Of a stretch of 64,000 bases of DNA, positions 1-10,767 are shown one piece after another (the stretch's first letter is position 1; every line of letters begins with the position of its first letter). Location of the stretch: the NCBI GenBank assembly GCA_014871385.1, contig CM026429.1, forward strand, positions 7,784,642 to 7,848,641. Direction: 5' to 3'. The DNA is from Ceratodon purpureus (lineage: Eukaryota; Streptophyta; Bryopsida; Pseudoditrichales; Ditrichaceae). The notes under the pieces are model-generated. The model did not search any database, was not told where the DNA came from, and was given only the letters and a program-made list of their open reading frames with translations. Position numbers and translations under genes: made by a program.

Positions 1-2
1 AT

Positions 3-2147
3 GAAACCAAACCGTTGAAGGTACGTCTTGAAAACCATGAGAGCAACATTGTGTTTAATGTTATCAAGACCCCTTCATGTCCTGTCATTTTGGGACTATC
101 TTGGCTTGCTAGATATAATCCATTAATAGATTGGAAGTTGCGGAAAGTGACATTTCCAACAAACTCCTTGAAGGTAGAATTTGCCAAGACAATGTCTAGA
201 AATAAACCTTTGTTTATAGGTGCAAGAGCTTTTATGAAGGAAGCCAAACACAATACACCTCTTGTCATCTTTGCAATTCCGACTTATCAAGATGCGACTC
301 CAACTTTTGGTATTCCGAAGCAGTATGAAGGATTCGAAGATGTCTTTGAAAAGAAGAATGCTGACATGCTGCCAGAACATCGACCCTACGACTGTGCTAT
401 AGACCTTCATGAAGGAATGCAACCACCTTTTGGACCAATCTACAACTTATCGCAAACAGAGTTGGCAGAATTGCGGAAGTACATTGACGAAAATCTAGCC
501 AAGAATTTTATTCGTCACTCAAAGTCGCCAGCTGGAGCACCGATCTTGTTCGTGAAGAAGAAGGATGGCTCTCTGCGGATGTGCGTGGACTATCGAGGAC
601 TCAATAAGGTAACTAAGAAAAATCGTTATCCGTTACCTTTGATTTCTGGTCTTTTGGAGCAGCTTGGGCGTGCAAAGATCTTTACGAAAATTGATCTGAG
701 GGGAGCTTACAACCTTGTACGAATCAAGGAAGGAGACGAGTGGAAGACAGCTTTCCGTACAAGGTATGGTCATTTTGAGTATAACGTCATGCCCTTTAGT
801 CTTACCAATGCTCCGGCTGTTTTTCAACATATGATGAATGACATCTTTCAGGAGTACCTTGACGACTTTGTTGTCATCTATCTGGATGACATTCTGATAT
901 TTTCGAAGAACGAAGAAGAGCACAAGAAGCATGTTCGTTTGGTCCTTGAGAAACTACGAGAACGAGGACTCTACGCCAAGTTGGAAAAATGTCTATTCCA
1001 CCAAACCGAGATGGAGTTTCTAGGGTTCATTGCAACTACAGATGGTTTGAAGATGGACCCGAAGAAGGTGGAAGCAATTGTATCCTGGGAGGTTCCGAAG
1101 ACGGTTAGAGACGTGCAATGTTTTCTTGGCTTTGCTAACTTCTATCGGATCTTCATCAAGAATTATTCTCGAATAGTTGCTCCACTCACTCGGTTGACTT
1201 GTAAGGACAAGCTTGAATGGGGACCTCAAGCAGAAAAGGCATTCCAAGATCTTAAGACGACGTTTACTATGGCTCCAATCTTGGTACACCCTGACTTTGC
1301 AAAGGCCTTCTATTTGGAGACCGATGCTTCTGATTTTGCTTTGGGAGCTGTACTTTCACAGATGAACGTAGACGGTAAGCTCCATCCAGTTGCTTTTTAT
1401 TCTCGGAAGTTCTCTGCCGCTGAAATCAACTACGAAATCTACGATAAAGAACTCCTTGCTATAGTGGATTCTTTCCAAGAGTGGCGACACTTTCTCGAAG
1501 GCGCTGCGCATCCGGTGACCGTATATACGGATCACAAGAATTTGGAGTACTTCATGTCGGCTCGAGTCCTGAATCGACGTCAAGCTCGGTGGAATATGTC
1601 GCTGTCACGATTTGACTTTGTTATTTTCTATCGGCCTGGGAAGCAACAAGGACTATCCGATGCATTATCGAGGAGATCATATCTCGTGCCTAAGGCTGGA
1701 GAAGCAGCGTTTGATCAACAATGCGTCACATTGTTGAAACCGGAGCATTTTAGAATTCGCGCTGCTGTCGTGCCAATTGATGCAGACTTCCTCAACCAGA
1801 TACGTACTGCGACAATTGAAGATTCTGTAGCTCTTGAGATCAAGAAGCGTGCTGATAATGACAAGTTCAAGATGGAGGGAGATCTTTTGTACTTTGAAGA
1901 GCGACTATATATTCCGAAAGGACCAACACGACTTCGAGTTCTCCAATCTCGCCACGACTTTCCTGCAGCAGGTCATTTTGGATACAACAAGACATTAGAG
2001 CTTATTTCACGAGATTTTTGGTGGCCCCAAATGTGGAAAGATGTAAAAGAGTTTGTGATCTCTTGTGATATTTGTTCAAGGTCCAAGAATCCTCGGCATC
2101 GCCCCTATGGACTTCTGCAGCCATTACCTATTCCGCATCGACCATAG
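3..2147 (+). pseudogene. pol: Retrotransposon pol, N-terminal part (protease end, RT, RNase H, integrase zinc domain)
   Basis: The frame is open from the left edge. The first residues include the ILGLSWL strand that closes a Ty3-type retropepsin; the catalytic Asp is outside the window. Reverse transcriptase follows, with the VDYRGLN motif, the PFSLTNAP motif and the catalytic YLDD. The connection domain has the usual LGFANFYR stretch. RNase H begins near the LETDASDFALGAVLSQ motif and includes a TDHKNLEYF motif. The integrase HHCC zinc domain has H...H and a CDICSRSK knuckle. The frame then meets a TAG at 2145-2147 just before the integrase core, and the same frame continues on the other side. 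The family normally has an uninterrupted pol, so this copy probably cannot make a full polyprotein unless the stop is read through. Confidence 0.92.
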
Positions 2148-3215
2148 TCTTCAGTCTCCATGGACTTCATTACGGACCTGCCGCTTTCAAACTCGTTTGA
2201 CAGCATCTTTGTTGTAGTGGATCGGCTTACAAAGATGGCGCACTTTATTCCCTGCAAGAAGACATCGTCAAGTGAAGACACAGCAAGATTCTTTCTTGAT
2301 AATATATATCGTTATCATGGTTTGCCAGATGATATTATATCGGATCAAGGAACTCAGTTTGTTTCCAAGTTCTGGAAATCTCTTTTTGAGATATTAAAGG
2401 TGGATATCAAGCTTTCTTCGGCTTTTCATCCTCAAACCGACGGTCAGACAGAACGGGTGAATCAAGTCTTAGAGCAGTATCTACGTTGCACCATCAACTA
2501 TCAGCAAGACGATTGGATCGAGTATCTACCGTTTGCCGAGTTTGCCTACAACAACACCCTTCATGCGTCGACTCAACAAACACCGTTTTTTGCCAATTAT
2601 GGATACCATCCAAAACTCGATTTGTTAAATCCAGTGGCCAATAACAACCCGGCAGCAGAAGGCTTTGCGAAGCAGCTATCAGAACTTCAAGCTACGTTGA
2701 GATTTCAATTACAATCTGCTCAAGAATCTTACAAAGCGGCCGCAGATAAATTTCGGAATAAGGCACCTATTTTCAAGATTGGAGCTAAAGTATGGCTTCT
2801 TCGACGGAATATTCAGACTAAACGACCATGTGATAAATTGGACTACCGCAGATTAGGACCATTTGTTGTCCAGAAGCAAATCAATCCCGTGGCTTACCGT
2901 CTGGAATTACCAACCGCTATGAAGGTACATCCAGTCTTTCATGTTTCTTTATTGGAGCCTTATCGAGAATCGTCTTTTCTTGGAAGAGTGCAAAATCCGC
3001 CACCTAGCATTGAAATTGAGAACCACGAGGAATACGAGGTCGAAAAGGTGCTAGGTTCACGACGAAGGTGGGGCAAGTTGGAGTATCTTGTTCATTGGTA
3101 CGGCTATGATATTAATGAGCGAACGTGGGAGCCAGCCGAAAATCTTGCTAATGCGCCGCAAAAGGTACAGGAATTTCATCAACAATATCCTGATAAACCG
3201 AAGCCATCTCGATGA
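2148..3215 (+). pseudogene. pol: Retrotransposon pol, C-terminal part (integrase core and chromodomain)
   Basis: This is the continuation of the same frame after the TAG. The DDE integrase core is visible: Asp in MDFITDLP, Asp in ISDQGTQF, and Glu in DGQTERVNQ, with normal spacing. The GPF-type C-terminal module reads RRLGPFVV. The last 60 residues form a chromodomain: YEVEKVLGSR, then LEYLVHWYGYD, then RTWEPAENL, with the aromatic residues expected of a methyl-lysine cage. In chromoviruses this domain steers integration towards heterochromatin marks. The first Met of this part is at 2160, but there is no reason to think it is a natural start. Confidence 0.92.
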
Positions 3216-3350
3216 TAGCTTATTTCTCAAGTTTCTCCAGACATTAGTATAAAAGGAGGGGAGAACGCTACCAAAACTCATAGTTGATGTTATTATTTTC
3301 TGTAAGCTAGAGTAGAGTTTATCCGAGTAGTCATAGTTTGGTCTACAGTC

Positions 3351-3704
3351 ATGGATAGTCAAGAGTTAGATACTATGCCAGTCATGTCATCTCAACCAAC
3401 GAATTCACGTAGGCGATCCCGAGATGAAGAACCGCCTGTACCACGACGACGACGGAGGATACCAAGCAACCGATCGCTGGTGATTGTATTCGAGGTGGAG
3501 CTTGCTTTCAATGGTCTACCAGAAGGAGTGTTTGCTGGACAATTTCACAATGAAGACACGGAAGTTCATGCTTGGTCAGAAGTGGAAGGCGTAGGCCACT
3601 GCCGTTGGCTTCAAGGACCAATGAACCACCTACCTCGTGAACAACAATTGGAGTTCATTGCAGACGTGATGCGACAAATCTTCATTTTTCTACGATGGTA
3701 TTGA
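3351..3704 (+). CDS. Small basic ORF between pol and the 3' LTR
   Basis: A 117-residue ORF starts 135 bases after the pol stop. The N-terminus is Ser/Arg-rich with a run of basic residues (PRRRRRIPSNRS) that could act as a nuclear localisation signal. The rest is mixed, with aromatic and acidic residues, and no membrane segment, so it does not look like an envelope gene. I do not recognise a family. Its place between chromodomain and polypurine tract suggests an accessory ORF of this element. It could also be a non-coding stretch that stays open by chance, although 117 codons at this composition is long for that. Confidence 0.5.
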   Translation: MDSQELDTMPVMSSQPTNSRRRSRDEEPPVPRRRRRIPSNRSLVIVFEVELAFNGLPEGVFAGQFHNEDTEVHAWSEVEGVGHCRWLQGPMNHLPREQQLEFIADVMRQIFIFLRWY

Positions 3705-3740
3705 CCGGCAGCAAAACTGCTTCTCGGAGACCTCGAAGCT

Positions 3741-3754
3741 AGAAGGGGAGGTGA
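3741..3754 (+). other. Polypurine tract of the retrotransposon
   Basis: A purine run (AGAAGGGGAGG followed by TGA) lies directly against the first TG of the 3' LTR, the usual primer site for plus-strand DNA synthesis. A similar run, AAAAGGAGGGGAGA, occurs at about 3251-3264, just after pol, and may be an internal second tract. Confidence 0.75.
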
Positions 3755-3772
3755 TGTCACGGACATACATTA

Positions 3773-3882
3773 GAAACTTCTAGAAGATTCTTCTAGAAGT
3801 TTCTTTGAAGATTCTATAGAATATTCTTAAAAGATTCCTTCAAGATTCTATTGGAAACTTCTAGAAGATTCTTAGAATATTC
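3773..3882 (+). promoter_or_regulatory. Clustered heat-shock elements in the LTR U3
   Basis: Heat shock factor binds inverted GAA/TTC units spaced by two bases. At 3773-3790 the sequence reads GAA-ac-TTC-ta-GAA-ga-TTC, four perfectly spaced units. Three more (TTC-ta-GAA-gt-TTC) follow at 3791-3803. Paired units occur at 3807-3826. At 3854-3871 the four-unit array is repeated exactly, followed by another GAA-ta-TTC pair at 3875-3882. The cluster lies 120-230 bp upstream of the TATA box. Heat-responsive transcription is an inference. Confidence 0.7.
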
Positions 3883-3910
3883 TTAGTATATTCCAATAGA
3901 TTCTAGGAAG

Positions 3911-3997
3911 CTGCTTGAGAAGCTTCTTGGTTAGTAGAAGTTGTTTGAGAAGCGTCCTAGTTGGCAGAAGTAGCTCGAGAAGCTTCCTATCCAGTAG
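3911..3997 (+). repeat. 30-bp tandem repeat in U3, about three copies
   Basis: Copies start at 3911, 3941 and 3971. Each has a core of the form GAGAAGCTTC or a one-base variant, which is itself a GAA-gc-TTC pair, so the repeat adds further heat-shock half-sites. Tandem U3 repeats often act as enhancers in LTRs. Confidence 0.7.
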
Positions 3998-4006
3998 TAT
4001 ATATAA
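3998..4006 (+). promoter_or_regulatory. TATA box of the LTR
   Basis: TATATATAA lies downstream of the U3 repeats, followed about 30 bases later by a pyrimidine/A-rich stretch suitable for transcription start. It would mark the U3/R boundary region. Confidence 0.65.
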
Positions 4007-4283
4007 GAGTCGAGGCTAAAGGGTTCTTCAGTCTCGACAACGCATCTCTTGGAGCTCTAGCTCACCTCTCTTGGTGTTGTTCGTATACTCATCTGATCAA
4101 TCTAGTTCTTGTCTGTTTTCTCTGAACTTCTTGTTTAGATCTCTTGTCTGTATTTCCGTGTCCGTAACACTAGCAGATACTCTCAATTTGCAAACATTGG
4201 TCTCACGAGGGTTGGATATCTTTGATAAATTTGGGTAGTGGAATCCAAATTTGGAAAAAAAATTCTAAAAAGGACCATAGAAC

Positions 4284-4427
4284 CAGTGTTGGACTGTTAT
4301 GGCATCTTTCTACAGTGAAATCTTGGACGGTGGTTCATTCTAAATACCCGTTTGAGGTCCACGGGTATCTAGAATGAACCACTGTCCAAGATTTCACTGT
4401 AGAAGATGCCATAACAGTCCAACACTG
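4284..4427. mobile_element. Foldback MITE of hAT type, copy 1 (144 bp)
   Basis: The element is almost one perfect hairpin. Arms of about 66 bases begin CAGTGTTGGACTG and differ at only three or four places, around an 11-base loop. It is flanked on both sides by the 8-bp direct repeat CATAGAAC (4276-4283 and 4428-4435). An 8-bp target duplication and CAGTG termini are typical of the hAT superfamily. It has no coding capacity and must be moved by a transposase encoded elsewhere. A second copy lies at 48464-48588. Confidence 0.88.
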
Positions 4428-4435
4428 CATAGAAC

Positions 4436-4805
4436 CTTGAATTTGTGATTTCAGGGTTCTACATGTACATTATGAATTCTAGGGAGTTCAATGGGTATAA
4501 GTTAAACCGGGAGTCCGGGAATTCGGAAACACCGAGGTAATACCGGTTTAATGTGCTCCGGGGAAGTTAAGCAGTGACGGCCTTAGGCACCGACCTCCAC
4601 AACGGCGGAACCGGCAGCAGCAGAAGCAGCGCGGTGTGAACGAGAGCACGAGCAAAGGAGATTGCGATTTGGGACTTTAGCGGAGAGCCAAGAGAGACAA
4701 CTCCAAAGCCAAATCCCGAAGCTCATCGTCCCACCGCCTCGGCTCGTCTCATAACCTCCCTGCGCAAGCGATGCAGTGACTTCGCAGTCCAGGAGTTTGA
4801 GAATC
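4436..4805 (+). other. Intergenic DNA and probable 5' leader of the ThrRS gene
   Basis: No ORF here resembles a protein. The last 200 bases become GC-richer and probably hold the promoter and 5' UTR of the downstream ThrRS gene. No clear TATA box is visible. Confidence 0.5.
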
Positions 4806-7800
4806 ATGGGGACCGCCACCGCAATCGTCCCCAGGATGGCCCTGCCCAAGCTCCGCTCGCTCGGCTCCTCGCTCTACACCCCCGCTGCCTCCTTCTGTCC
4901 GCTCTTCTCCTCATCCTCCAGGTGGGTTTCTCATTTTCGGCTGGAATTTTCATTTTTATCTATGATGAATTGTGTCCTCAGTGCAACATTGGCATGCCTC
5001 AGTTCAACATTCGTGGGAAGGTTAAGATTGGGCCATCTCTGGTTTGGAGTTTTTCTCATCTCCCTGGTGAAGTGGCTCCCATTCATGGGGTTTTTGGCCT
5101 CATGGAAGTTTTAGGCTTGGTAGAGGAGTGTTTAATTTTACTCGGTGGAGGATTCAATTCATCTCTCGCTGCTGAGGGAAGTGTAATTGATGCAGCTCTG
5201 GGGTTTGTGTTGTCTATCTGGGTTGAGATTGGGATCGGGATTCTTGAGCTGGATTTAGGGTTTAATTGTAGTGTTTTGGAGCTGTAATTTGGGACAGTGG
5301 GGTTTGAGAGGTTTTTGGGAGGTTTGGATTTAGAGTTTTTGTGATGAGAGAATTTGGTTTAGATGAGATGAGATGAGGTGAGAATTTTTGTGTTGATGTG
5401 ATGGTGTGGGATAGCAGGCGAATTTCCTCGCAGTCTTCGTCATGTGCAGCGAGGCGGAACCGGAACTTGTTGGTGGGGTATATGTCGCTTGCAAGCTCCA
5501 ATTCGCGTCTGTTTCAGCATGTGGCTATGGTGTCACTACTGGGTCGGATGCCCATTTGGAGTAACGGGGGTGTTGGGAGTGAGCGGATGATGACGATGGC
5601 GTCTCTCGCAGCTGACCAGGAGACTGTGATTGAATCCAAGTCTGAGGTTGAGATTGAAGTGTTGGAGGAGGAGAAGAAGCCCGTTGTTTTACCTACGAAT
5701 GAGTCGTCAGAGAATTTGTTGAAAATTCGGCATACGGTATGTTAGTTACCGAGTAGTGTTTCTGTGACTGTATCTTTTGTGGTACAGATTCTGGAGATGT
5801 TTGATTTTATGTTTGAATCATGACATAGACTTTTCTGCGGTTGCTGTAGGCAATGTGATTTAACTTTTGGTATTTGGCTTAATTTGTCGTGGTGGTGGAC
5901 AGCTCTCTCTCTCGCTTCCTACTTAATTGGCTTATAAACCTTGTGTTGAAGTTTTCATGCTGGAAATCAGAATGAATGTCTATGCTCTGGGTCTGATTCA
6001 TTTTTATGTGCTGATGTTTTGTGTCTCATTGTGTGTTGGATTCTTGTTGTTGTGTTTTGCAGAGTGCACACGTGTTGGCAATGGCTGTACAGAAGCTTTT
6101 CCCGGATGCCCAGGTCACAATTGGTCCTTGGATCGAGAAGGGCTTCTATTACGACTTCGACATGAAAGAGCCGTTTACCGAAAAAGACTTGAAGAAAATC
6201 AAGAAAGAAATGGTGGGTTTGTTATTCTGGCTCAGTTTTATTTCAGCTACAGGACATATTTTTGGATGCAATTGTTATTTGTGAGTCTTATGTTATTTGT
6301 TAAGGTATGGTGATCATTGAAGTACAAAGGCATAATTTAGAGAGTGTACATCTATAGGACCGAATTATTAGCCGCAATTTGCCACTTACAAGAGAAGAGG
6401 TGTCGAGGGATGAAGCCGAGACACGTATTAAAGCCATCAACGAGCCTTACAAACTGGAGATTTTGGAGGGTATCAAGTCAGAGCCGATCACAATATACAA
6501 AATCGGTTCGTACTCCGACCGAACCAGCATTGTGGTTGTTTTTGTTGTAAGTAGCTGCTTCATGGTACAGGTGCCGAAGATGGGTTTCCAAACGTGCCTG
6601 GTTTATCAACCTACTGCTATTGTGTTCTGATTCTCATCTTAGTTGTTTTGAAGCTTTACGAAATCCACCATTCTGTAGAAGTGGTGATGGTTTTCTCATT
6701 CTTTTGGATTTATTCTTAACACTTTTGCAGGGGAAGACTGGTGGGATCTCTGTGCGGGGCCCCATCTGGAGAGGACTGGGCAACTCAACAGACGAGCTAT
6801 TGAGCTCGAATTTGTAGCAGGAGCATATTGGAGGGGTGACGAAAAGAACCAGATGTTGCAGAGGATATATGGGACAGCATGGGAGTCTGAGGAGCAACTA
6901 AAGGCTTACCAAGTTCAAAAGGAGGAGGCTAAACGCCGTGATCATCGGCGCCTCGGTCAAGACCTTAATCTGTTCTCCATCCAGGTACTGGCAGCTGGAA
7001 TATGTTAGTTACAATAAACTAGATGTTTGTGTTTCTTGAGAGCTCTCAATGACGTCCTGAAGTCGTGGACATATCTTTGATCTAGGTTAGCTTGAGGTAG
7101 TGCTTTACGTGAAGGTTGTGGAGCCGGCTAAAGCCTTGAATTGGATGTGCTTCTCAAAGCATTTAATGCAGTGTTGCTGTTACAGTTGCTCGTTTTGATG
7201 TTAGGTTGTGGTAACGGCTATGTTGCAGGAAGATGCAGGAGGAGGTCTTGTCTTCTGGCATCCTAAGGGAGCCATGGTGCGTCACATTATTGAAAGTTAC
7301 TGGAAACAAATGCACTTTGCAAATGGATACGAGCTTCTCTACACTCCTCATATTGCTAAGCTTGACTTGTGGAAAACAAGTGGACATTACGACTTCTACA
7401 AAGAAAACATGTTTGATCAGATGCAAATAGAGGAGGAGCTATACCAAATTAGGCCTATGAACTGCCCATTCCATATCCAAATTTATAAGGATGCTCTTCG
7501 ATCGTATCGGGAGTTGCCCATGAGGGTGGCAGAGCTGGGCACAGTCTATCGGTATGAAAGGTCTGGAACATTGCACGGCCTGTTCCGTGTTCGAGGTTTC
7601 ACTCAGGTATTTTTGGCTAGTCTATTCTCAGTCTCTTCACAATTGAAAGTTCTTACGTCCTCGATATAAAACACATTATGCAGTTTTCTCTCAGTTTATA
7701 CTTGTTTAGCTCTGGTCAGCAGGATGTCATGTCAGAAGATGCTGTCTTGCATGCGCTGGTCTTTACTCCATATGTGAAGCCTGACAGCCTGGTTTTGGTT

Positions 7801-9061
7801 ATTAGGATGATGGACACATCTTCTGTCTCCCTGATCAAATAAGGGATGAGATTCGAGGAGTTCTTGATTTAACAGAGACTGTTCTCAAGCAATTTGGCTT
7901 CTCAAAATTTGAGATCAACCTATCAACTAGGCCCGAGAAAGCTGTTGGTAGCGATGAGATTTGGGAAAAAGCTACGTCGTCTTTGAAAGACGCTCTGGAG
8001 GACAAGGGTTGGGAATATGGCATCGACGAAGGGGGTGGTGCTTTCTATGGTCCTAAAATTGACATAAAGATAGAGGATGCAATTGGTCGGAAATGGCAGT
8101 GCTCTACCATTCAGGTAAGCTTAATCCAGGCTCAAGCATCCGCTGATTTGAAAACTCCACTATGTACAACGTTGAATTTTCCGGCTTCCATTTTGTTAAG
8201 GTTGTAAAGAGCGTGATATGATAGGCAGTGTTGCTTGGTAGGTTCTCTATTACGTGACTAGTTTTCGGACTTAAAATCTTAAGATTACGTAAGGTACATT
8301 CTGTAGTAGTAGTTTGATAACAATAGCTGATCATCGATACGAGCATCAATTATTTACGCGACTTGTCATTTCAGGTGGATTTCAACCTACCTGAGAGGTT
8401 TAATATGGTGTACGTGGATTCCGACACTTCAAGGAAGCAGCCTATTATGATTCATAGAGCTATCTTAGGTTCAATCGAGAGATTTTTTGGTATATTGGTT
8501 GAGAATTATGCTGGCGACTTCCCCTTATGGCTTGCTCCAGTCCAGGCTCGATTACTACCAGTGACAGATCACGAGGTGAGCTGCTTATCATTTTCTGCAG
8601 CGGTTGGTATTGCTCAATTGGTTGATGGGATCACTTTCTGTTGAAAGTGGCATTTCCATAGTCAGCAGAAACATTTCCTTTACTCATTTTTCATGGATTT
8701 ATAGTCGGATTAAGCAGTAGCGGATCTCACGGTTGTAGAGTATCCTCTGGTCAAGGATATAATGTATGAAATCATCTGATTGTTGCAATGTGGTTTTCAG
8801 GTGGATTACTGCAAGAAGGTGGTTGCTAAGTTGAGATCAAGGGAAATTAGAGCTGAAGTGATCTTCGGTGAGCGGCTAGGGAAGTTGATTCGCAATGCAG
8901 AGACGCAAAAGATCCCCGTGATGGCTGTTGTGGGTCCCAAGGAAGTTGAGTCCGGAACTTTGACTGTGCGAACCAGACACGGTGGAGAGCTCGGTAACGT
9001 TACTGTGGACGACCTAGCCGATAGGATTCAGCTCGCAATCTCTACACGTGGTGTTCTGTAA
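4806..9061 (+). CDS. Threonyl-tRNA synthetase, organellar (plastid/mitochondrial) type
   Basis: This enzyme charges tRNA-Thr with threonine. Nine exons join in frame: 4806-4921, 5418-5736, 6063-6212, 6358-6505, 6731-6984, 7229-7606, 7806-8114, 8375-8575, 8801-9061 (711 aa). The first 80 residues or so are Ser/Arg-rich without acidic residues, as in an organelle transit peptide. The editing (SAD) domain follows, with HTSAH (144-148) and CAGPH (252-256), the four metal-binding positions that clear mischarged Ser. The class II core has MNCPFH with the zinc Cys near 408, and motif 2 as YRYERSG...RVRGFTQ. The anticodon-binding domain fills roughly 605-711. The N-terminal TGS domain of cytosolic ThrRS is absent, which supports a bacterial-type organellar enzyme. 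The start chosen is the first ATG of the open frame; a Met ten codons later is possible. Confidence 0.93.
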
Positions 9062-10767
9062 GTACTATTATGAAAGATTCATGCCTCTTTAGAGAAACAA
9101 TTAGAGTACCATGTTAGTAGATTATTTGTTCATTGGTTTGGGCGCACACACGTGCCCTGATGAGAAGGCTACTTACGTATACTTCTTATGTATGTTTACA
9201 GTTTACTCTCTCACTCGTGAGTGGAAAAACACATATTTTTTTAAAAGAATCCAAATCTCCTTTTGACGACATGGTACAGTGTGATTCCAAATGTCATTCG
9301 AATGTCCTTCAGCTCTTGACCACATCATAGGTGGCAACACTCCACAGTCTTGAGAATAATTTACGCTCTATCCTTACACCTACCCTCCCTACTCATCGTT
9401 CCACCATCCCTCAGATTTTCCAGTCAGACCCAAGAGTTTGTAGAGGTAGGAAACAGTTCTGATTCCATGGGTACGATGACAAACCGCTAGACCACCTTGA
9501 ATAAACCTAAGAACTGGTATCCATGTCAGCCAAATCGATGCAAAAAAGAGTTGTTGCTTCTGTCACAAAATCCAGAAAGAACTATGAACAGGAAAGAGCA
9601 GCTTGCACACACACACACACACAAGAACCACTGATGAACGATGTTTGGAGTGAAAAATATAATACCATGAGTTATTGCAACCACCGCCACGGTGGACAAA
9701 AAAACGCACAGTTAACTGCCACTTCGAACAAATTATTAGGAACTGTAGCTTCCAGCGAGGCGCTGCTTCGGAGGAAAGGAGAGCCAATCGACAACGCGCG
9801 AGGTGGGCCAGAACACACACACACACCAGTCTGCTCCACAGAATGCGAATTCACGCCGTCACTTGCCACATTCCTCTTCCTTCACCTTCCCTCGGGCCTT
9901 CCGCAGAGTCCACATTTGTTCCCATTCCCATTCCACCGGACCATCTTCTCTCCCAACTCTGGTGAATCCTGGCAGCTGATGCTGGTATGTATATTTGTAT
10001 GTATGGTATCTTAGACGACTAGAATATGCTTGTCTGAGATCCTTCCTTTACCAACCTTTTTGTGTCGTGATTGGAAAGCTCACCGTGCTCTTTTCACATT
10101 CTTTTTCTCCATTCTTCGTGGTGGTTGTGAAGGTTGAAGCTTGTGTTGAGTGGAGCTGTTTGGTGAAGAGATTGGTGAAGAGAGATAGAGAGATTTGGGT
10201 GAGTGAGTATTGGCTTGCTTCTGAATTGTGCTGGTTTTGTGTATTACTAGCGTAAGATGTTGTTTATTGGAGGGAGTGTTCGGTCTGCGGTGTATTGGTT
10301 ATCTCTTTAGCATGAGGATTCTGTTGCTGAGAATTGTGGAGCTCTTGTGTTTTGTTTGTGGATGGTTTTTGGGCCTTTTGTAGAGAGGGTTGGGCGGGAT
10401 TGGCGTCCAGGTGTTGTGTTAGGTGTGGCGTTGAATCAATCATGTGAATTGTTAGTGAGGAGGTTCTGGGAGATAAGGCAGTATGTGGTTGCTTTGTTTG
10501 TTTTCTCTGTTTGATTGTGTAGCTCTGTGAGCATTGAGTTTGTGCGAATGTCTGGCTTGTTGAACTTTAGAGAAGACGTGAGCGATGCCTGTCTTTGTTT
10601 CGTGAGGGCGCGGCCCCTGTTTTTGGTTTTAGTTGGTTATCTATCATTTTGAATAATTGTGAGTTCTTGTTGGCAGATCCATTCATAATCACTGCCAATT
10701 ACGTAAATTGAGAAAGTACTCAGCCATCAGCTCATAATTTCGACGACGTCATTCCAGACTACCCTCC
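9062..10767 (+). other. Intergenic DNA, ThrRS 3' side to SGPP leader
   Basis: No convincing gene. A CA microsatellite lies at 9605-9623, with a shorter one near 9812-9827. The stretch 9990-10690 is T/G-rich on the plus strand, like the leader or leader intron of a plant gene, and probably belongs to the SGPP transcription unit. Confidence 0.5.

Larger units (their letters stand above)
1..4169 (+). mobile_element. Ty3/gypsy chromovirus (3' part, truncated by window edge)
   Basis: An LTR retrotransposon enters from the left edge. The order protease end, reverse transcriptase, RNase H, integrase, chromodomain, extra small ORF, polypurine tract and 3' LTR is that of the Ty3/gypsy chromovirus clade. 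gag, the protease active site, the primer binding site and the 5' LTR lie outside the window. The pol frame is open except for one in-frame TAG at 2145-2147, so the copy looks fairly young but broken. Only one LTR is visible, so age cannot be estimated. The 5 bases after the LTR (4170-4174) would be one copy of the target-site duplication. Confidence 0.93.
3755..4169 (+). repeat. 3' LTR, 415 bp
   Basis: It begins TGTCACGGACA and ends TGTCCGTAACA. The end is the reverse complement of the start except for one base, which fixes both boundaries as a TG...CA LTR. It follows the polypurine tract directly. The left half (U3) is filled with GAA/TTC arrays and a 30-bp tandem repeat. A TATA box follows near 4000. 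Confidence 0.88.

Noticed and set aside
9563-9826. Minus-strand frame rich in Cys and Val
   Set aside because: It is the translation of the CA microsatellite region.
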